Shown piece by piece: positions 7,951 through 16,271 of a stretch of DNA of 64,000 nucleotides. The notes under the pieces were generated by a model. That model was given only the letters and a program-made list of their open reading frames with translations, made no database searches and was not told where the DNA came from. The position numbers and the translations under genes were made by a program. Origin of the DNA: CBDCUF01 sp965222525 (GTDB taxonomy: Bacteria > Pseudomonadota > Alphaproteobacteria > Rickettsiales > UBA8987); contig OZ244955.1 of assembly GCA_965222525.1 (NCBI GenBank), forward strand, positions 1,922,001 through 1,986,000, given 5' to 3'. Numbering within the stretch: the first letter of the stretch is position 1; every line of letters starts with the position of its first letter.

Positions 7951-8120
7951 TACCATTCCCCCTTGAAGGGGGAGTAGCAGAGACAAGTTCCGCAGGAACG
8001 CAGTCGATGCGTGGGGGTGTTGGGCTTATGTGGTGTTGTGCCACTTACCCACATCCCCCCACGATTCGACTGCAGGCTAAAGCCCTTGTTTCATCTGCTC
8101 CCCCACAAGGGGGAGCGGTA
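7951..8120. repeat. Inverted pair of B-type palindromes (B3/B4)
   Basis: B3 (7951-8017) and B4 (8055-8120) are two copies of the B unit in opposite orientation, 37 bases apart, between lipoprotein genes 4 and 5. B3 has internal stem GTTCC/GGAAC and B4 has AGGCT/AGCC, while the flanks (CGATTCGACTG, CTTGT-T-TC, CTCCCCC/GGGGGAG) are shared with the other copies. Confidence 0.8.
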
Positions 8121-8147
8121 TCACGTACCTGCTTCAAGTCAACATAA

Positions 8148-8477
8148 CTATTGTTGCCATTCCCTGTCCCATACCCAGACATACCAGCGGCAATATGTAT
8201 ATGCGTCTTTCCACGCACGGTAATATTCCGGATTATCCACCAGTGATAAATCCTGCTGGAACCCATATGCGGTTTTGTAGCGACTACCGCCATATGCACT
8301 CAAACCCGATTCACAACCATCATCCCAGCCCTTCTGGAATATCGGGCTACCGGGCGGAGTTTCGCCCAGATTCATTGGACGGGGTTTGGTAAATATCCGC
8401 TCAAACACCTTCCCGCATCCCGACAACGATGCGGGTAGTAAAATAACGATTACCAATATGTAGAGCGTTTTTTTCAT
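8148..8477 (-). CDS. GCESG-family lipoprotein 4
   Basis: 109 residues. Hydrophobic signal peptide with a good lipobox LSGC (Cys21). The core follows: KGWDDGCESGLSAYGG, FQQDLSL, EYYRAWKDAYTYC, then an aromatic tail. The order Gly-Cys...Tyr-Cys is invariant across the five paralogues and could form a disulfide in the periplasm; this is inference. The upstream ribosome-binding site is weak. Function unknown. Confidence 0.8.
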   Translation of the reverse strand: MKKTLYILVIVILLPASLSGCGKVFERIFTKPRPMNLGETPPGSPIFQKGWDDGCESGLSAYGGSRYKTAYGFQQDLSLVDNPEYYRAWKDAYTYCRWYVWVWDREWQQ

Positions 8478-8512
8478 CTCGCTAAAACCTAAAACCTGTA
8501 ACCTAAAAACTC

Positions 8513-8854
8513 CTACAAAATATGCCTCCTTGTATACTGGTAAATATAGCGCTGGCAGTAGTCAAACGCATCCTTCCAGCCCTTGTAATATACCCTGTTT
8601 TGTGCAAGCACCGCATCCTGCTGGAACTTGTAAAAAAACTTGTACCACTGATTGGCCGAAGCCGAAGTACCGCTCTCACAGCCATGCCGCCAGCCTTCCA
8701 CATAAAGCGGCTGGTAATCCTTACCCTCGACCTTCGGTGGCCCTTCATACATCCATTGCTGCCATGGCGGCCCTGCCTGTGTCCCTAGCATCCCTTTCTG
8801 ACAGGCGGTCACCATAAATAGCATCAATGTAATAGCCAGTATCCTCATAATCAT
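8513..8854 (-). CDS. GCESG-family lipoprotein 3
   Basis: 113 residues with a signal peptide ending VTAC (lipidation site about Cys18). The core is EGWRHGCESGTSASANQWYK, FQQDAVL, RVYYKGWKDAFDYC. Asp before GC is replaced by His. An internal ATG two codons in (8848) has a better-placed AGGGA and may be the true start. It ends 35 bases before lipoprotein 4 and starts 3 bases after the stop of lipoprotein 2. Confidence 0.8.
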   Translation of the reverse strand: MIMRILAITLMLFMVTACQKGMLGTQAGPPWQQWMYEGPPKVEGKDYQPLYVEGWRHGCESGTSASANQWYKFFYKFQQDAVLAQNRVYYKGWKDAFDYCQRYIYQYTRRHIL

Positions 8855-8857
8855 TCC

Positions 8858-9172
8858 CTAAATCCTGTCGCGGTTTACACCCTCCCAGTAAAGCGCACAG
8901 TAAAGAAACGCATCCTTCCACACCTGGTAATACATCTTGTTGTTACGCAAAACAGGATCCTGCCGCAGTTCAAACGCTCCCAGCGCCTTGTAAAAATTAT
9001 TGGTATAGGCATGGCTTCCCGACTCACAGCCATCTATCCAGCCCTGACGGTATTCCGGCGGACCGGGTGGCGGGTCCATACTCAGGCTGGCCGGCTTGCG
9101 TAAATCCAGCCTGCCATCCACACCATTACATGCGCTTAGTAAAACAACACATAATATAGCTATAATCCTCAT
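8858..9172 (-). CDS. GCESG-family lipoprotein 2
   Basis: 104 residues, the shortest paralogue. Signal peptide with lipobox LSAC (Cys15), then a Pro-rich linker and the core QGWIDGCESGSHAYTNN, LRQDPVL, KMYYQVWKDAFLYC. The ribosome-binding site AAGGAG stands eight bases before the ATG. The spacing of 3 bases to the next gene and 11 bases to the previous one supports one transcript for the array. Confidence 0.82.
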   Translation of the reverse strand: MRIIAILCVVLLSACNGVDGRLDLRKPASLSMDPPPGPPEYRQGWIDGCESGSHAYTNNFYKALGAFELRQDPVLRNNKMYYQVWKDAFLYCALYWEGVNRDRI

Positions 9173-9183
9173 AATTTTGCTCC

Positions 9184-9579
9184 TTATAGCGGATCATAAT
9201 CTGAATAATAGGTACAGTAATCCGAACCTATACGATAACCCACATAATAATCTCTGTCTTTAATGCCCCTCTCCGCATCATATGCGAAATCATGGCCACG
9301 CGGAAAACCCGAGGCCACAAACCCGGTGAATGTATTACACCCGTCCCGAAAACCCTGGCTATAGCTGTCATCACCTTCCGGTATACCATCCAGGAATGCC
9401 GGCTCAGGCGTCCAGAACGTATCCCGCCCGTATGTCTGCTTGTAGTTAAACGCATTCATCGGGTTGGAACAGGCCGATACGGCGATAACCATTACCACTG
9501 CAAGAATCCCTGCTATTTCTCTGTGCTTGGCTATAGAGGCGCATTTCACAGAACCGCTATATGTATTTTTCCATACCAT
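9184..9579 (-). CDS. GCESG-family lipoprotein 1 (divergent member)
   Basis: 131 residues. The signal peptide is long, with a charged N-terminal stretch of about 20 residues before the hydrophobic segment, and ends VSAC. The core is recognisable but diverged: SQGFRDGCNTFTG (GCESG became GCNTF), then DYYVGYRIGSDYC. Gly-Cys and Tyr-Cys are kept. It is first of the five-gene array, about 160 bases downstream of tolB on the same strand. The start codon is uncertain because no strong ribosome-binding site is seen. Confidence 0.75.
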   Translation of the reverse strand: MVWKNTYSGSVKCASIAKHREIAGILAVVMVIAVSACSNPMNAFNYKQTYGRDTFWTPEPAFLDGIPEGDDSYSQGFRDGCNTFTGFVASGFPRGHDFAYDAERGIKDRDYYVGYRIGSDYCTYYSDYDPL

Positions 9580-9740
9580 ATTAACAGTATAGCATAGAAA
9601 TATGAACTTTTTATGACAGTTTTAGAAAAAATGAGAAAAATTGAATATTTTTTCCAACACATTGATTTTACGAAGATTTTCTTGTTTAAAGAAAGTGAAG
9701 GATAATTCAAATTTTTAGGTTCTTGTTGGCTACCCCTTCA

Positions 9741-11075
9741 TTATTTACTTAACAGCGGACTCCAGGCGGGGTCGGAGGCATCTCCGGGAGTTGGAGTTCT
9801 GCGCTCGTTATAGCCGGTCAGGTCGATACTATAAACCGCAGGTGTACCGCCGGCATCCTGGCGGGTAAACATAATCCTCCGCCCATTCGGCGCCCATGTC
9901 GGGCCTTCATCAAGATAACTTTCGGTGAGTAACCGCTCACCGGAGCCGTCCGGCCGCATTACGCCAATATAAAACTTGCCGCGATATATACGGGTAAATG
10001 CAATCAGATCCCCGCGCGGCGACCATACCGGTGTAGCGTAACTACCCTTACCGAAACTGATACGTTTCACATCATCGCCGTCACTATCCATCACATAAAT
10101 CTGTTGTGACCCACCACGGTCGGAGTTAAATACAACCTGCTTACCGTCCGGTGAATAGGAAGGTGAAGTATCAATCGCCGGGTCGCTGGTCAGCCGTTTT
10201 TTCCTTCGCGAATTCAAATCCATCTCGTAAATCTCGGAATTACCCGCTACCGAAACCGACATAACCGCCTTGCTACCGTCAGGTGAGAAGCGCGGGGCAA
10301 AGCTCATACCATCGAAACTGCCCAGCAACTCCTCCTTGCCACTGCGCAAATTATACAGATACACCCGCGGCTTCTTGTTATAATAAGCCATATAGATTAT
10401 GCGCTGTGAGGCGGGGTCAAAGCGCGGGGTCAGCACAAGATTTTGTCCGGAGGTGAGAAACTGGTGGTTTGCCCCGTCCTGATCCATTATCGCCAGCCGC
10501 TTGACCGGTCTTTTACGCTCACCACTCTCGGATATATAGACTATACGCGTGTCGAAATAGCCGCCCTCACCGGTCAACCGTGAATAAATCTGGTCGGCAA
10601 CCAGATGCGCCACCCTGCGCCATCCTTCACGTGAACCGGAGAAAGTCTTGCCCATTACCTGCTTCTGCGAAAGTATATCCCACAGGCGGAACTCGGCTCT
10701 TATTTCCCCATCACCGATATCGCGCACTGTACCGGTTACCAGTGCCTGTGCATTTATCTGCCGCCAGTCGGGAAATTGCGGAACCGCTTCAACACTATCA
10801 ACCTTCTGTATAAAAGCCTTGCGGTCTATGGAGCGAAACAGGCCGGAGCTTTCAAGGTCTGCCTCAACAACTTCTATTATATCGCGGGCAAGCCGGCTAT
10901 CCGAGGACTTCTCCACACCGAAATATGGCAGTGCAATAGACAAAGGTGCCACATTACCTTTTTCAATTGGCACGTCTAAAGCAGCTTTGGAAGCACCTGG
11001 CAGTACTGTAGTAAAAAGACTAATTAATGGTAATACTAGAAAAAGGATATATAGTGGAATATTAGAAGGTTTCAT
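9741..11075 (-). CDS. tolB: Tol-Pal system beta-propeller protein TolB
   Basis: Periplasmic protein of the Tol-Pal envelope system that binds Pal and helps outer-membrane constriction at division. Start chosen at ATG 11075, which opens on a clear signal peptide (MKPSNIPLYILF...). The frame stays open to 11219, but that part runs into the divergent yraN gene. The N-terminal domain (about 35-165) is followed by repeated propeller blades with FSPDG, YSPDG, WSPRG and WAPNG turns. Length about 444 fits. No tolQ, tolR, tolA or pal is in the window. The five lipoprotein genes follow on the same strand. Confidence 0.95.
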   Translation of the reverse strand: MKPSNIPLYILFLVLPLISLFTTVLPGASKAALDVPIEKGNVAPLSIALPYFGVEKSSDSRLARDIIEVVEADLESSGLFRSIDRKAFIQKVDSVEAVPQFPDWRQINAQALVTGTVRDIGDGEIRAEFRLWDILSQKQVMGKTFSGSREGWRRVAHLVADQIYSRLTGEGGYFDTRIVYISESGERKRPVKRLAIMDQDGANHQFLTSGQNLVLTPRFDPASQRIIYMAYYNKKPRVYLYNLRSGKEELLGSFDGMSFAPRFSPDGSKAVMSVSVAGNSEIYEMDLNSRRKKRLTSDPAIDTSPSYSPDGKQVVFNSDRGGSQQIYVMDSDGDDVKRISFGKGSYATPVWSPRGDLIAFTRIYRGKFYIGVMRPDGSGERLLTESYLDEGPTWAPNGRRIMFTRQDAGGTPAVYSIDLTGYNERRTPTPGDASDPAWSPLLSK

Positions 11076-11139
11076 ACTGAGATATATAAAGTGTGTGCAG
11101 CCTTTATTCAAGAGCAATTCTTCACATCTAAAATAGGAA

Positions 11140-11514
11140 ATGAATAAAAAAACACGAAAGAAAGCGTATAAATATGGGTTGGTTGCCGAGTTTGTGGCGG
11201 TGTGGTGGTTACGGTTCAAGGGGTACAGGATTCTGGCCAGGCGTTACAAGACACACCTCGGAGAAGTCGATATAATTGCATCGCGCAGGGATAGCCTGGT
11301 TGCAGTTGAAGTCAAGGCAAGGCGCAGGGGTTATGATTTGTGGGACGTTGTAACCGAGCGACAGTTGCAAAGAATATTGAAAGCGGCGATGTTATTTGTT
11401 GCAAAAAATCCAAAATTTGCTAGTTTTACCGTCAGGCTGGATTTAATTATTATCTGTCCGTGGAGTTGTCCCAGGCATATGCAGAATTACTGGTATCCTT
11501 CCACTGACTTCTAG
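11140..11514 (+). CDS. yraN: YraN / UPF0102 family nuclease-like protein
   Basis: 124 residues with the restriction-endonuclease-like core of UPF0102: GLVAEFVAVWWLRFKGYRIL, then GEVDIIA, then VAVEVKARR. The Asp and the Glu-x-Lys of the PD-(D/E)XK type fold are present. Biochemical role is unsettled. The BON-domain gene follows within 20 bases; in E. coli yraN and yraP (dolP) are also close neighbours, which supports the call. Confidence 0.88.
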   Translation: MNKKTRKKAYKYGLVAEFVAVWWLRFKGYRILARRYKTHLGEVDIIASRRDSLVAVEVKARRRGYDLWDVVTERQLQRILKAAMLFVAKNPKFASFTVRLDLIIICPWSCPRHMQNYWYPSTDF

Positions 11515-11532
11515 ATACAACAAGGTTTCAGG

Positions 11533-12174
11533 ATGGAACACTCTTTTATTTCAGGTAGAATATACAGGGGTAATGCCCGCAAACTGGCATCCGTTGCCGC
11601 TGCTGCTGTATTACTATCATCTACGCTTGGCGGATGTGTTACCGCTGCTGTAAGCGGTGCGACAGCGGTTAGCTATGCCGTGGTACAGGAGCGCTCGGTA
11701 GGTAATGCGGTGGATGATGCGACCATCCTTACCCATATCAATTCGCTATACCTGCAGAAACATGTCGATGAATATTTCTCCTCCATAGATGTCGACGTAC
11801 ATGAAGGCAGGGTATTGCTGACCGGCAAGGTGCCTACTGCGGAACACAAGGTGGAGGCGGTCAGGCTGGCATGGCAGCCTGTGGGAGTACGCGAGGTTAT
11901 CAATGAAATCATAGTTGCCGATAAATCGACGGTAAATGATTATGCACGGGATGCATGGATTAACGCACAGATAAATGGCAAACTGCTGGTTTCAAGATAT
12001 GTGCGTTCGATAAATTATTCGGTCGAGGTACTGGACGGGGTGGTTTATCTGTTCGGCATAGCACAGGACAAGGACGAGCTTGACCGTGCTACACAGGCTT
12101 CCAGTACGGTAAAAGGCGTGCAGAAAGTAATCAGTCATGTCCGGCTGAAAACCGATCCCGCAAGACAGGGGTAG
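11533..12174 (+). CDS. BON-domain outer-membrane lipoprotein (YraP/DolP-like)
   Basis: 213 residues. A basic N-terminus, hydrophobic signal and lipobox LGGC (about Cys35) predict a lipoprotein. Two BON domains follow (about 60-130 and 138-208), with the usual pattern of a helix then VHEGRVLLTGKV and VLDGVVYLFGIA. DolP in E. coli supports outer-membrane integrity and BAM function; the same role here is inferred from domain order and the yraN neighbour. The stop is two bases from the end of the convergent purB. Confidence 0.85.
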   Translation: MEHSFISGRIYRGNARKLASVAAAAVLLSSTLGGCVTAAVSGATAVSYAVVQERSVGNAVDDATILTHINSLYLQKHVDEYFSSIDVDVHEGRVLLTGKVPTAEHKVEAVRLAWQPVGVREVINEIIVADKSTVNDYARDAWINAQINGKLLVSRYVRSINYSVEVLDGVVYLFGIAQDKDELDRATQASSTVKGVQKVISHVRLKTDPARQG

Positions 12175-12175
12175 T

Positions 12176-13489
12176 TTACTTCCCGAACACACGGGTGAAG
12201 ATGGTATCTACATGCTTGGTGTGGTAGGAAAGGTCGAAAAGTTCGGTTAGCTCGGAGTCGGACAGGGAGGATTTTACATCCTCGTCATTTTGTAACTCCT
12301 CCAGGAAGTCCGCCCCATTCTCCCATACCTTCATCGCGTTGCGCTGTACTAAACTATAAGCTTTTTCGCGGGAGATACCTTTCTGTGTCAGCGCAAGCAG
12401 AACACGCTGCGAAAATACCAGCCCACCCAGCCTGTCCAGATTCTTCTGCATATTCTCAGGGTAAACCACCAGATTTTCTATCATTCCGGTCAGGCGTACC
12501 AGTGCAAAATCCAGTGTCACAGTTGCATCAGGAGCAATCACCCGCTCCACGGAAGAATGCGAGATATCCCGTTCATGCCACAGCGCCACATTCTCCAGCG
12601 CCGGTAGCGCATAGCCGCGCACCAGACGTGCCAGCCCGCATAAATTCTCACTCAATACAGGATTACGCTTGTGCGGCATTGCAGAACTACCTTTCTGCCC
12701 TTTGGCAAAAAACTCCTCGGCTTCCAGCACTTCAGTACGTTGCAAATGGCGGATTTCAGTAGCAATATTTTCCACCGAACCGGCTATAACCGCCAGTGTT
12801 GCAAAGAACCAGGCATGGCGGTCACGCGGGATTACCTGGGTCGAAACAGGCTCAGGAACCAGCCGTCCACTCCCCAGCATTTTCTCCGCTACATATTGTT
12901 CAACATAAGGCTCTATATTGGCAAAAGTCCCCACCGCCCCCGATATAGCGCAGGTCGAAATATCCTGTACTGCCGCCTGCAACCGCTCCTGATTGCGCTG
13001 CATTTCAGCGTAAAAGCGGGCGAATTTCAGCCCCATAGTAGTCGGCTCGGCATGTATCCCGTGACTGCGGCCGATACAGACCATATCCTTTGTCTCATGC
13101 GCACGGGCTTCCAGCGCATTCAGAAGCAAATCAATATCCTCTACCAGCAAATCACCTGCCTGCCTTAACTGCACAGCAAGACAGCTATCCAACACATCGG
13201 AACTGGTCATCCCCTGATGCAGAAAACGTGCCTCTTCGCCGATTTCCTCAGCCAGATAGGTCAGGAAGGCAATAACATCATGTTTGGTGGTGCGCTCGAT
13301 TTCATCTATGCGCTCAATATCGAACTGCCCAGGAGCCTTGTCCCATATGGTTTTAGCCGCCTGTTTCGGTATAATACCAAGCTCGGCCATAGCGTCACAG
13401 GCATGAGCCTCTATCTCAAACCAGATGCGGTATTTATTCTGCGGCTCCCATATCGCCGCCATTTCCTTGCGTGTATAACGTGGTATCAT
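12176..13489 (-). CDS. purB: Adenylosuccinate lyase
   Basis: Cleaves SAICAR and adenylosuccinate in purine synthesis. The fumarase/aspartase superfamily signature SSAMPHKRNP is present, with TSSDVLDSCLA and the GRSHGIHAEPTT histidine loop. Start set at ATG 13489 (MIPRYTRKEMAAIW), where the family begins. The frame stays open to 13543, but the 18 added residues are encoded by a low-complexity repeat of CTAGTGAC-like words and are not part of the enzyme. Confidence 0.96.
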   Translation of the reverse strand: MIPRYTRKEMAAIWEPQNKYRIWFEIEAHACDAMAELGIIPKQAAKTIWDKAPGQFDIERIDEIERTTKHDVIAFLTYLAEEIGEEARFLHQGMTSSDVLDSCLAVQLRQAGDLLVEDIDLLLNALEARAHETKDMVCIGRSHGIHAEPTTMGLKFARFYAEMQRNQERLQAAVQDISTCAISGAVGTFANIEPYVEQYVAEKMLGSGRLVPEPVSTQVIPRDRHAWFFATLAVIAGSVENIATEIRHLQRTEVLEAEEFFAKGQKGSSAMPHKRNPVLSENLCGLARLVRGYALPALENVALWHERDISHSSVERVIAPDATVTLDFALVRLTGMIENLVVYPENMQKNLDRLGGLVFSQRVLLALTQKGISREKAYSLVQRNAMKVWENGADFLEELQNDEDVKSSLSDSELTELFDLSYHTKHVDTIFTRVFGK

Positions 13490-13530
13490 ATTATCCGTGA
13501 CTAGTGGTGAGTGGCTAGTGACTAGTTGGG
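13490..13530. repeat. Degenerate CTAGTGAC word repeat (E1)
   Basis: Short stretch built from variants of the words GTGACTAGTGG and TGGCTAGTGA, just upstream of purB. Similar word repeats occur at 52916-52998, 55868-55900 and 58681-58750. No function seen. Confidence 0.6.
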
Positions 13531-13535
13531 GAAGG

Positions 13536-13880
13536 CTATCCAACCTTGTCCTGCTTGATAATTTCGGTCATGGTGATGCCGACATGGTCTTCCACTATAA
13601 CCACCTCTCCCTTCGCGACAAGACGGCCATTTACCAGTACTTCTACCGGGTCACCCACCTTGCGCTCCAGCTCCAGCACCTCACCCGTACCAATCTGCAA
13701 AAGCTTGTTTATCGGAATGGCAGCCTTGCCCAACACAACCGATATCTCAACCGGTATGTCATACACCGATTCCAGGTCAAGCTCCTCGCCTTCCTCGAAT
13801 AACGGACCGGTAATCGCCTCCGCCTGGATGCTTCCTTCACCCGACGCAGGCTCTTCCATTGCTGTATCTTCTTCTGCCAT
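13536..13880 (-). CDS. fliN: Flagellar motor switch protein FliN
   Basis: C-ring component of the flagellar motor switch. 114 residues: an acidic, low-complexity N-terminal 40 residues, then the SpoA domain (about 40-112) with DIPVEISVVLG, LLQIGTGEVLEL and VEVLVNGRLVAKGEVV. The fliH gene precedes it on the same strand, separated by a repeat pair. No other flagellar structural genes are in the window, so the flagellar genes appear split. Confidence 0.93.
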   Translation of the reverse strand: MAEEDTAMEEPASGEGSIQAEAITGPLFEEGEELDLESVYDIPVEISVVLGKAAIPINKLLQIGTGEVLELERKVGDPVEVLVNGRLVAKGEVVIVEDHVGITMTEIIKQDKVG

Positions 13881-13894
13881 ATTTTTGTTCGCAA

Positions 13895-14100
13895 TTACCC
13901 CTCCCGCTTGCGGGAGGGGAGAAAATCTGAGAAAGCTATGCTTTCCAGATTTTCGGGGAGGGAATACTGAGCTATTGGCCTTTGGCCGTTAGCTATTGGT
14001 ATTCCCCCACCAGAAATTCTGAAATCAATCCTCCTGCGCTAAAGCTACGGAGGACATGGATTTCTAGAATTTCTTGCCTCCCCCGCAAGCGGGGGAGGTT
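13895..14100. repeat. Inverted pair of C-type palindromes (C1/C2) between fliH and fliN
   Basis: C1 (13895-13964) has CCCCTCCCGC/GCGGGAGGGG and GAAAATCTG/CAGATTTTC stems. C2 (14001-14100) has a long stem around AGAAATTCT/AGAATTTCT with an inner TCCTCC/GGAGGA stem and a terminal CCCCCGC/GCGGGGG hairpin. Between them lies a short TTGGCC/AGCTATTGG word repeat. The C2 apical part (CGCTAAAGCT) is also found in unit A2 at 7197-7294. C2 touches the fliH stop. Confidence 0.75.
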
Positions 14101-14773
14101 AATTCGGATCATCTTTAACACCCAAAGCCTCCCTGATTCTCTGCCATTTCTGTGCGGTATCTATTTCCGCACCACCATTCTGCCATTCCAGACGGCAATC
14201 ATGGACAGCTATAGCATTATCTCCCTGTAATTCAACCTTGCCGGTAAAACCCTTTTCCTGCGCTATGGCGGAAAACCGTTCCTGTAGCGGAGAAACCAGG
14301 GCTTCATTCACTGTCACTACAATTTTCGGCTCACTGGCTATCAGCCCCATACATCTTCCGACCATCTCTTCTATATTCGCCTGGGGATTTTCCTGCAAGG
14401 CTTTATCTGCTACCTTGCGTGCCACCTCCACCGCCAGAATAACCGTATCATTAGATATAGCCTGTAATTGCACTGAATTACCGGCAAAAAACTGCTCCAG
14501 TTTTCCACCAATATTACCCAGTAAAACCTCAAGCTGCTGATTCTGCTGCTGCTTTTCCCGGTCTATTGCAGCCATAGCTTCCTTATGCCCTTCCTCATAC
14601 CCGGCCTTTCTCGCCACAGCAACATCCTCGGCACTATAGGTTATTTCTTCAGGCTCCTCCTTCTCCTCTTGATATAGCGGCATGAAACCTGCCTGATTTT
14701 CACAGCCATCCTCTATGCGGGTATCAACCACCTCACCACTAAATATTTCATATTCAAAAGGTTTTACGGACAT
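14099..14773 (-). CDS. fliH: Flagellar assembly protein FliH (FlbE-like)
   Basis: Regulator of the flagellar export ATPase FliI. From ATG 14773 (MSVKPFEYEIF) it has 224 residues: an acidic N-terminal part, an Ala/Lys/Glu/Gln-rich helix (about 45-90, EEGHKEAMAAIDREKQQQ), then a FliH/HrpE-type domain with ILAVEVARKVADKAL and a C-terminal DCRLEWQNGGAEID motif shared with FliH/YscL. The frame is open to 14917 through a hydrophobic stretch that is not part of the family. Neither start has a strong ribosome-binding site. fliH-fliN order matches other alphaproteobacteria. Confidence 0.85.
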   Translation of the reverse strand: MSVKPFEYEIFSGEVVDTRIEDGCENQAGFMPLYQEEKEEPEEITYSAEDVAVARKAGYEEGHKEAMAAIDREKQQQNQQLEVLLGNIGGKLEQFFAGNSVQLQAISNDTVILAVEVARKVADKALQENPQANIEEMVGRCMGLIASEPKIVVTVNEALVSPLQERFSAIAQEKGFTGKVELQGDNAIAVHDCRLEWQNGGAEIDTAQKWQRIREALGVKDDPN

Positions 14774-14938
14774 AAAAACTAATACCATCCAACAAGACAA
14801 AAAACACCATCGCCAAGGAAGACTAAGGTATATTTTTAGGTATTTCAACTTTATAAGTGGAAAGCAGTATACGAAAAAACACGCATAAATATCCATAAAA
14901 AAGTAAATCCTTTGCAAAATTGATAGGCTCTTGATAGT

Positions 14939-15751
14939 ATGCTAATTATGAGTGACAGTAAATTGATTAACAGACCACTGCATACAATAAGTCTGGCTAT
15001 ATTTATCTCTATTGTTGTCGTACTATTTTTTACGGTAACACCCAAGGCCAATGCCAGGGTGGCGCTGGAGGATCTGGGGGATTTGCTTTATTATGAGCCG
15101 AAGGAAATTGCCGACAAGACTGAGTTTATCGATGAGGAGGGTGAGCAGGTAAATCTGGCGAAATTCAAAGGCAAGCTGGTTGTGCTTAACTTCTGGGCTA
15201 CATGGTGTGTACCCTGTGTGGTGGAGATGCCCTCACTGGAGCGGCTACAGCAATATTTCGAGGAATCGGAACTGAATGCCGTGGTGATTACGGTTGCCGA
15301 GGATTTCCATGGAATGAAGGTAGTAAAAAAATGGTTCAAAAACAAGGGACTGGTTTACCTCACTCCTTATGTTGATGACAGGAATAACCTTTTCAATGAT
15401 TTTGAGATAGTCGGCCTGCCCACAACTATAATTATCAATCAGCAGAGCCAGGAGATTACACGTATTTCAGGCGATATCAACTGGGATCATAATGAATGGC
15501 GGGAGTTTATCACCAATCTCGCATCCGCTGTGGAAAACGGGGAGGATAACAACTCTCCCGAAGAGGGTAAGAATGACACAGGGGAAAATTCCGGTGATAC
15601 GGATAAAAAGGATACAAAACAGGAGGAGGAACTACCTCCCCTGACTGAAGAGCAGCAGGACAAGATTGATAAGGTGCTGGGAGCCCCTGATAGTGAGGGG
15701 GATAACAACCTTTCTCCCAAGCCGGACAGTAATATTAAAATAATAAACTAG
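14939..15751 (+). CDS. TlpA-like membrane-anchored thioredoxin with acidic tail
   Basis: 270 residues. An N-terminal signal anchor (about 12-32) places the rest in the periplasm. The thioredoxin fold (about 50-195) has NFWATWCVPCVVEMPSL with a CxxC active site WCVPC and a cis-Pro loop GLPTTIII. It probably reduces periplasmic disulfides, for example in cytochrome maturation. The last 75 residues are a low-complexity Asp/Glu/Asn/Lys tail, unusual for TlpA. A TTGCAA...TAGTAT promoter candidate with a 17-base gap stands just before the start. Nearby envelope targets are unknown. Confidence 0.88.
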   Translation: MLIMSDSKLINRPLHTISLAIFISIVVVLFFTVTPKANARVALEDLGDLLYYEPKEIADKTEFIDEEGEQVNLAKFKGKLVVLNFWATWCVPCVVEMPSLERLQQYFEESELNAVVITVAEDFHGMKVVKKWFKNKGLVYLTPYVDDRNNLFNDFEIVGLPTTIIINQQSQEITRISGDINWDHNEWREFITNLASAVENGEDNNSPEEGKNDTGENSGDTDKKDTKQEEELPPLTEEQQDKIDKVLGAPDSEGDNNLSPKPDSNIKIIN

Positions 15752-15760
15752 TATATTTGT

Positions 15761-16108
15761 ATGTTTGAAATAGATGCAAAAATTAACGAATTACGGGACC
15801 TTCTTGATTCCTTTGTTTCACAGGTTGGCAGTATCAATTCACATGATTCCGAGAATTTCAGGCGACTGAAGGAGACTGCCGTGGAAATAAAGGAAAATGT
15901 GGATGGTAAAGACTTTCCCATGGCGGGTAAGGTAGCGCAATCACTATATGATTTTTGTGAGAAAAACGGTTGTGAAAACAAGCGTGACCTTGAAATTATC
16001 AAGGTACATGTCAATGCACTCCATACCATTTTTACCAGGGATATCCATGATGACGGCGGGGAGGTCGGACAGGAGATACTGAAAAACCTTGAGGTATTGA
16101 CGGGGTAG
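15761..16108 (+). CDS. Hypothetical helical protein
   Basis: 115 residues, not recognised. Predicted mostly helical, acidic, with no signal peptide; two cysteines near residues 70-75 (CEKNGCEN). It starts 10 bases after the stop of the TlpA-like gene, so the two are probably co-transcribed. Codon use resembles the neighbouring core genes. Confidence 0.65.
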   Translation: MFEIDAKINELRDLLDSFVSQVGSINSHDSENFRRLKETAVEIKENVDGKDFPMAGKVAQSLYDFCEKNGCENKRDLEIIKVHVNALHTIFTRDIHDDGGEVGQEILKNLEVLTG

Positions 16109-16177
16109 GAACTTATTATTCGATACATGAATTGTATGGAAAGCCAACAAAGTAGTCGATTTTTTTATAAAAAAACT

Positions 16178-16218
16178 TGCTTCACTGTAATATAGCTGTA
16201 ACATTTCTCTGGTATAAT
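16178..16218 (+). promoter_or_regulatory. Pho-box-like promoter of the 16272 orphan
   Basis: Direct repeat CTGTAAT-ATAG-CTGTAAC (16185-16202; 7-base words, 11-base period) followed by ATTTCTCTGG and a -10 TATAAT (16213-16218). The second word begins 17 bases before the -10, as in PhoB-activated promoters lacking a -35. The same arrangement stands before the orphans at 28788 and 60054. An upstream TTGCTTCA (16177-16184) is also shared with the 60054 promoter. Confidence 0.7.
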
Positions 16219-16271
16219 GCGCTTATTCTCAAAAAGAGAGGTTAACTAACTTAACCAATAAGGAGAAAAAA

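Noticed and set aside
11076..11219. N-terminal extension of the tolB frame
   Set aside because: It overlaps the divergent yraN gene; a signal peptide begins at 11075.
13490..13543. N-terminal extension of the purB frame
   Set aside because: The extra 18 residues are coded by a CTAGTGAC-like repeat and lie before the conserved family start.
14774..14917. Longer FliH with a hydrophobic N-terminus
   Set aside because: FliH is soluble and the extra segment does not match the family.
16242..16254. A CtrA box in the leader of the 16272 orphan (TTAAC-TAAC-TTAAC)
   Set aside because: The gap between TTAA words is five bases, not seven.
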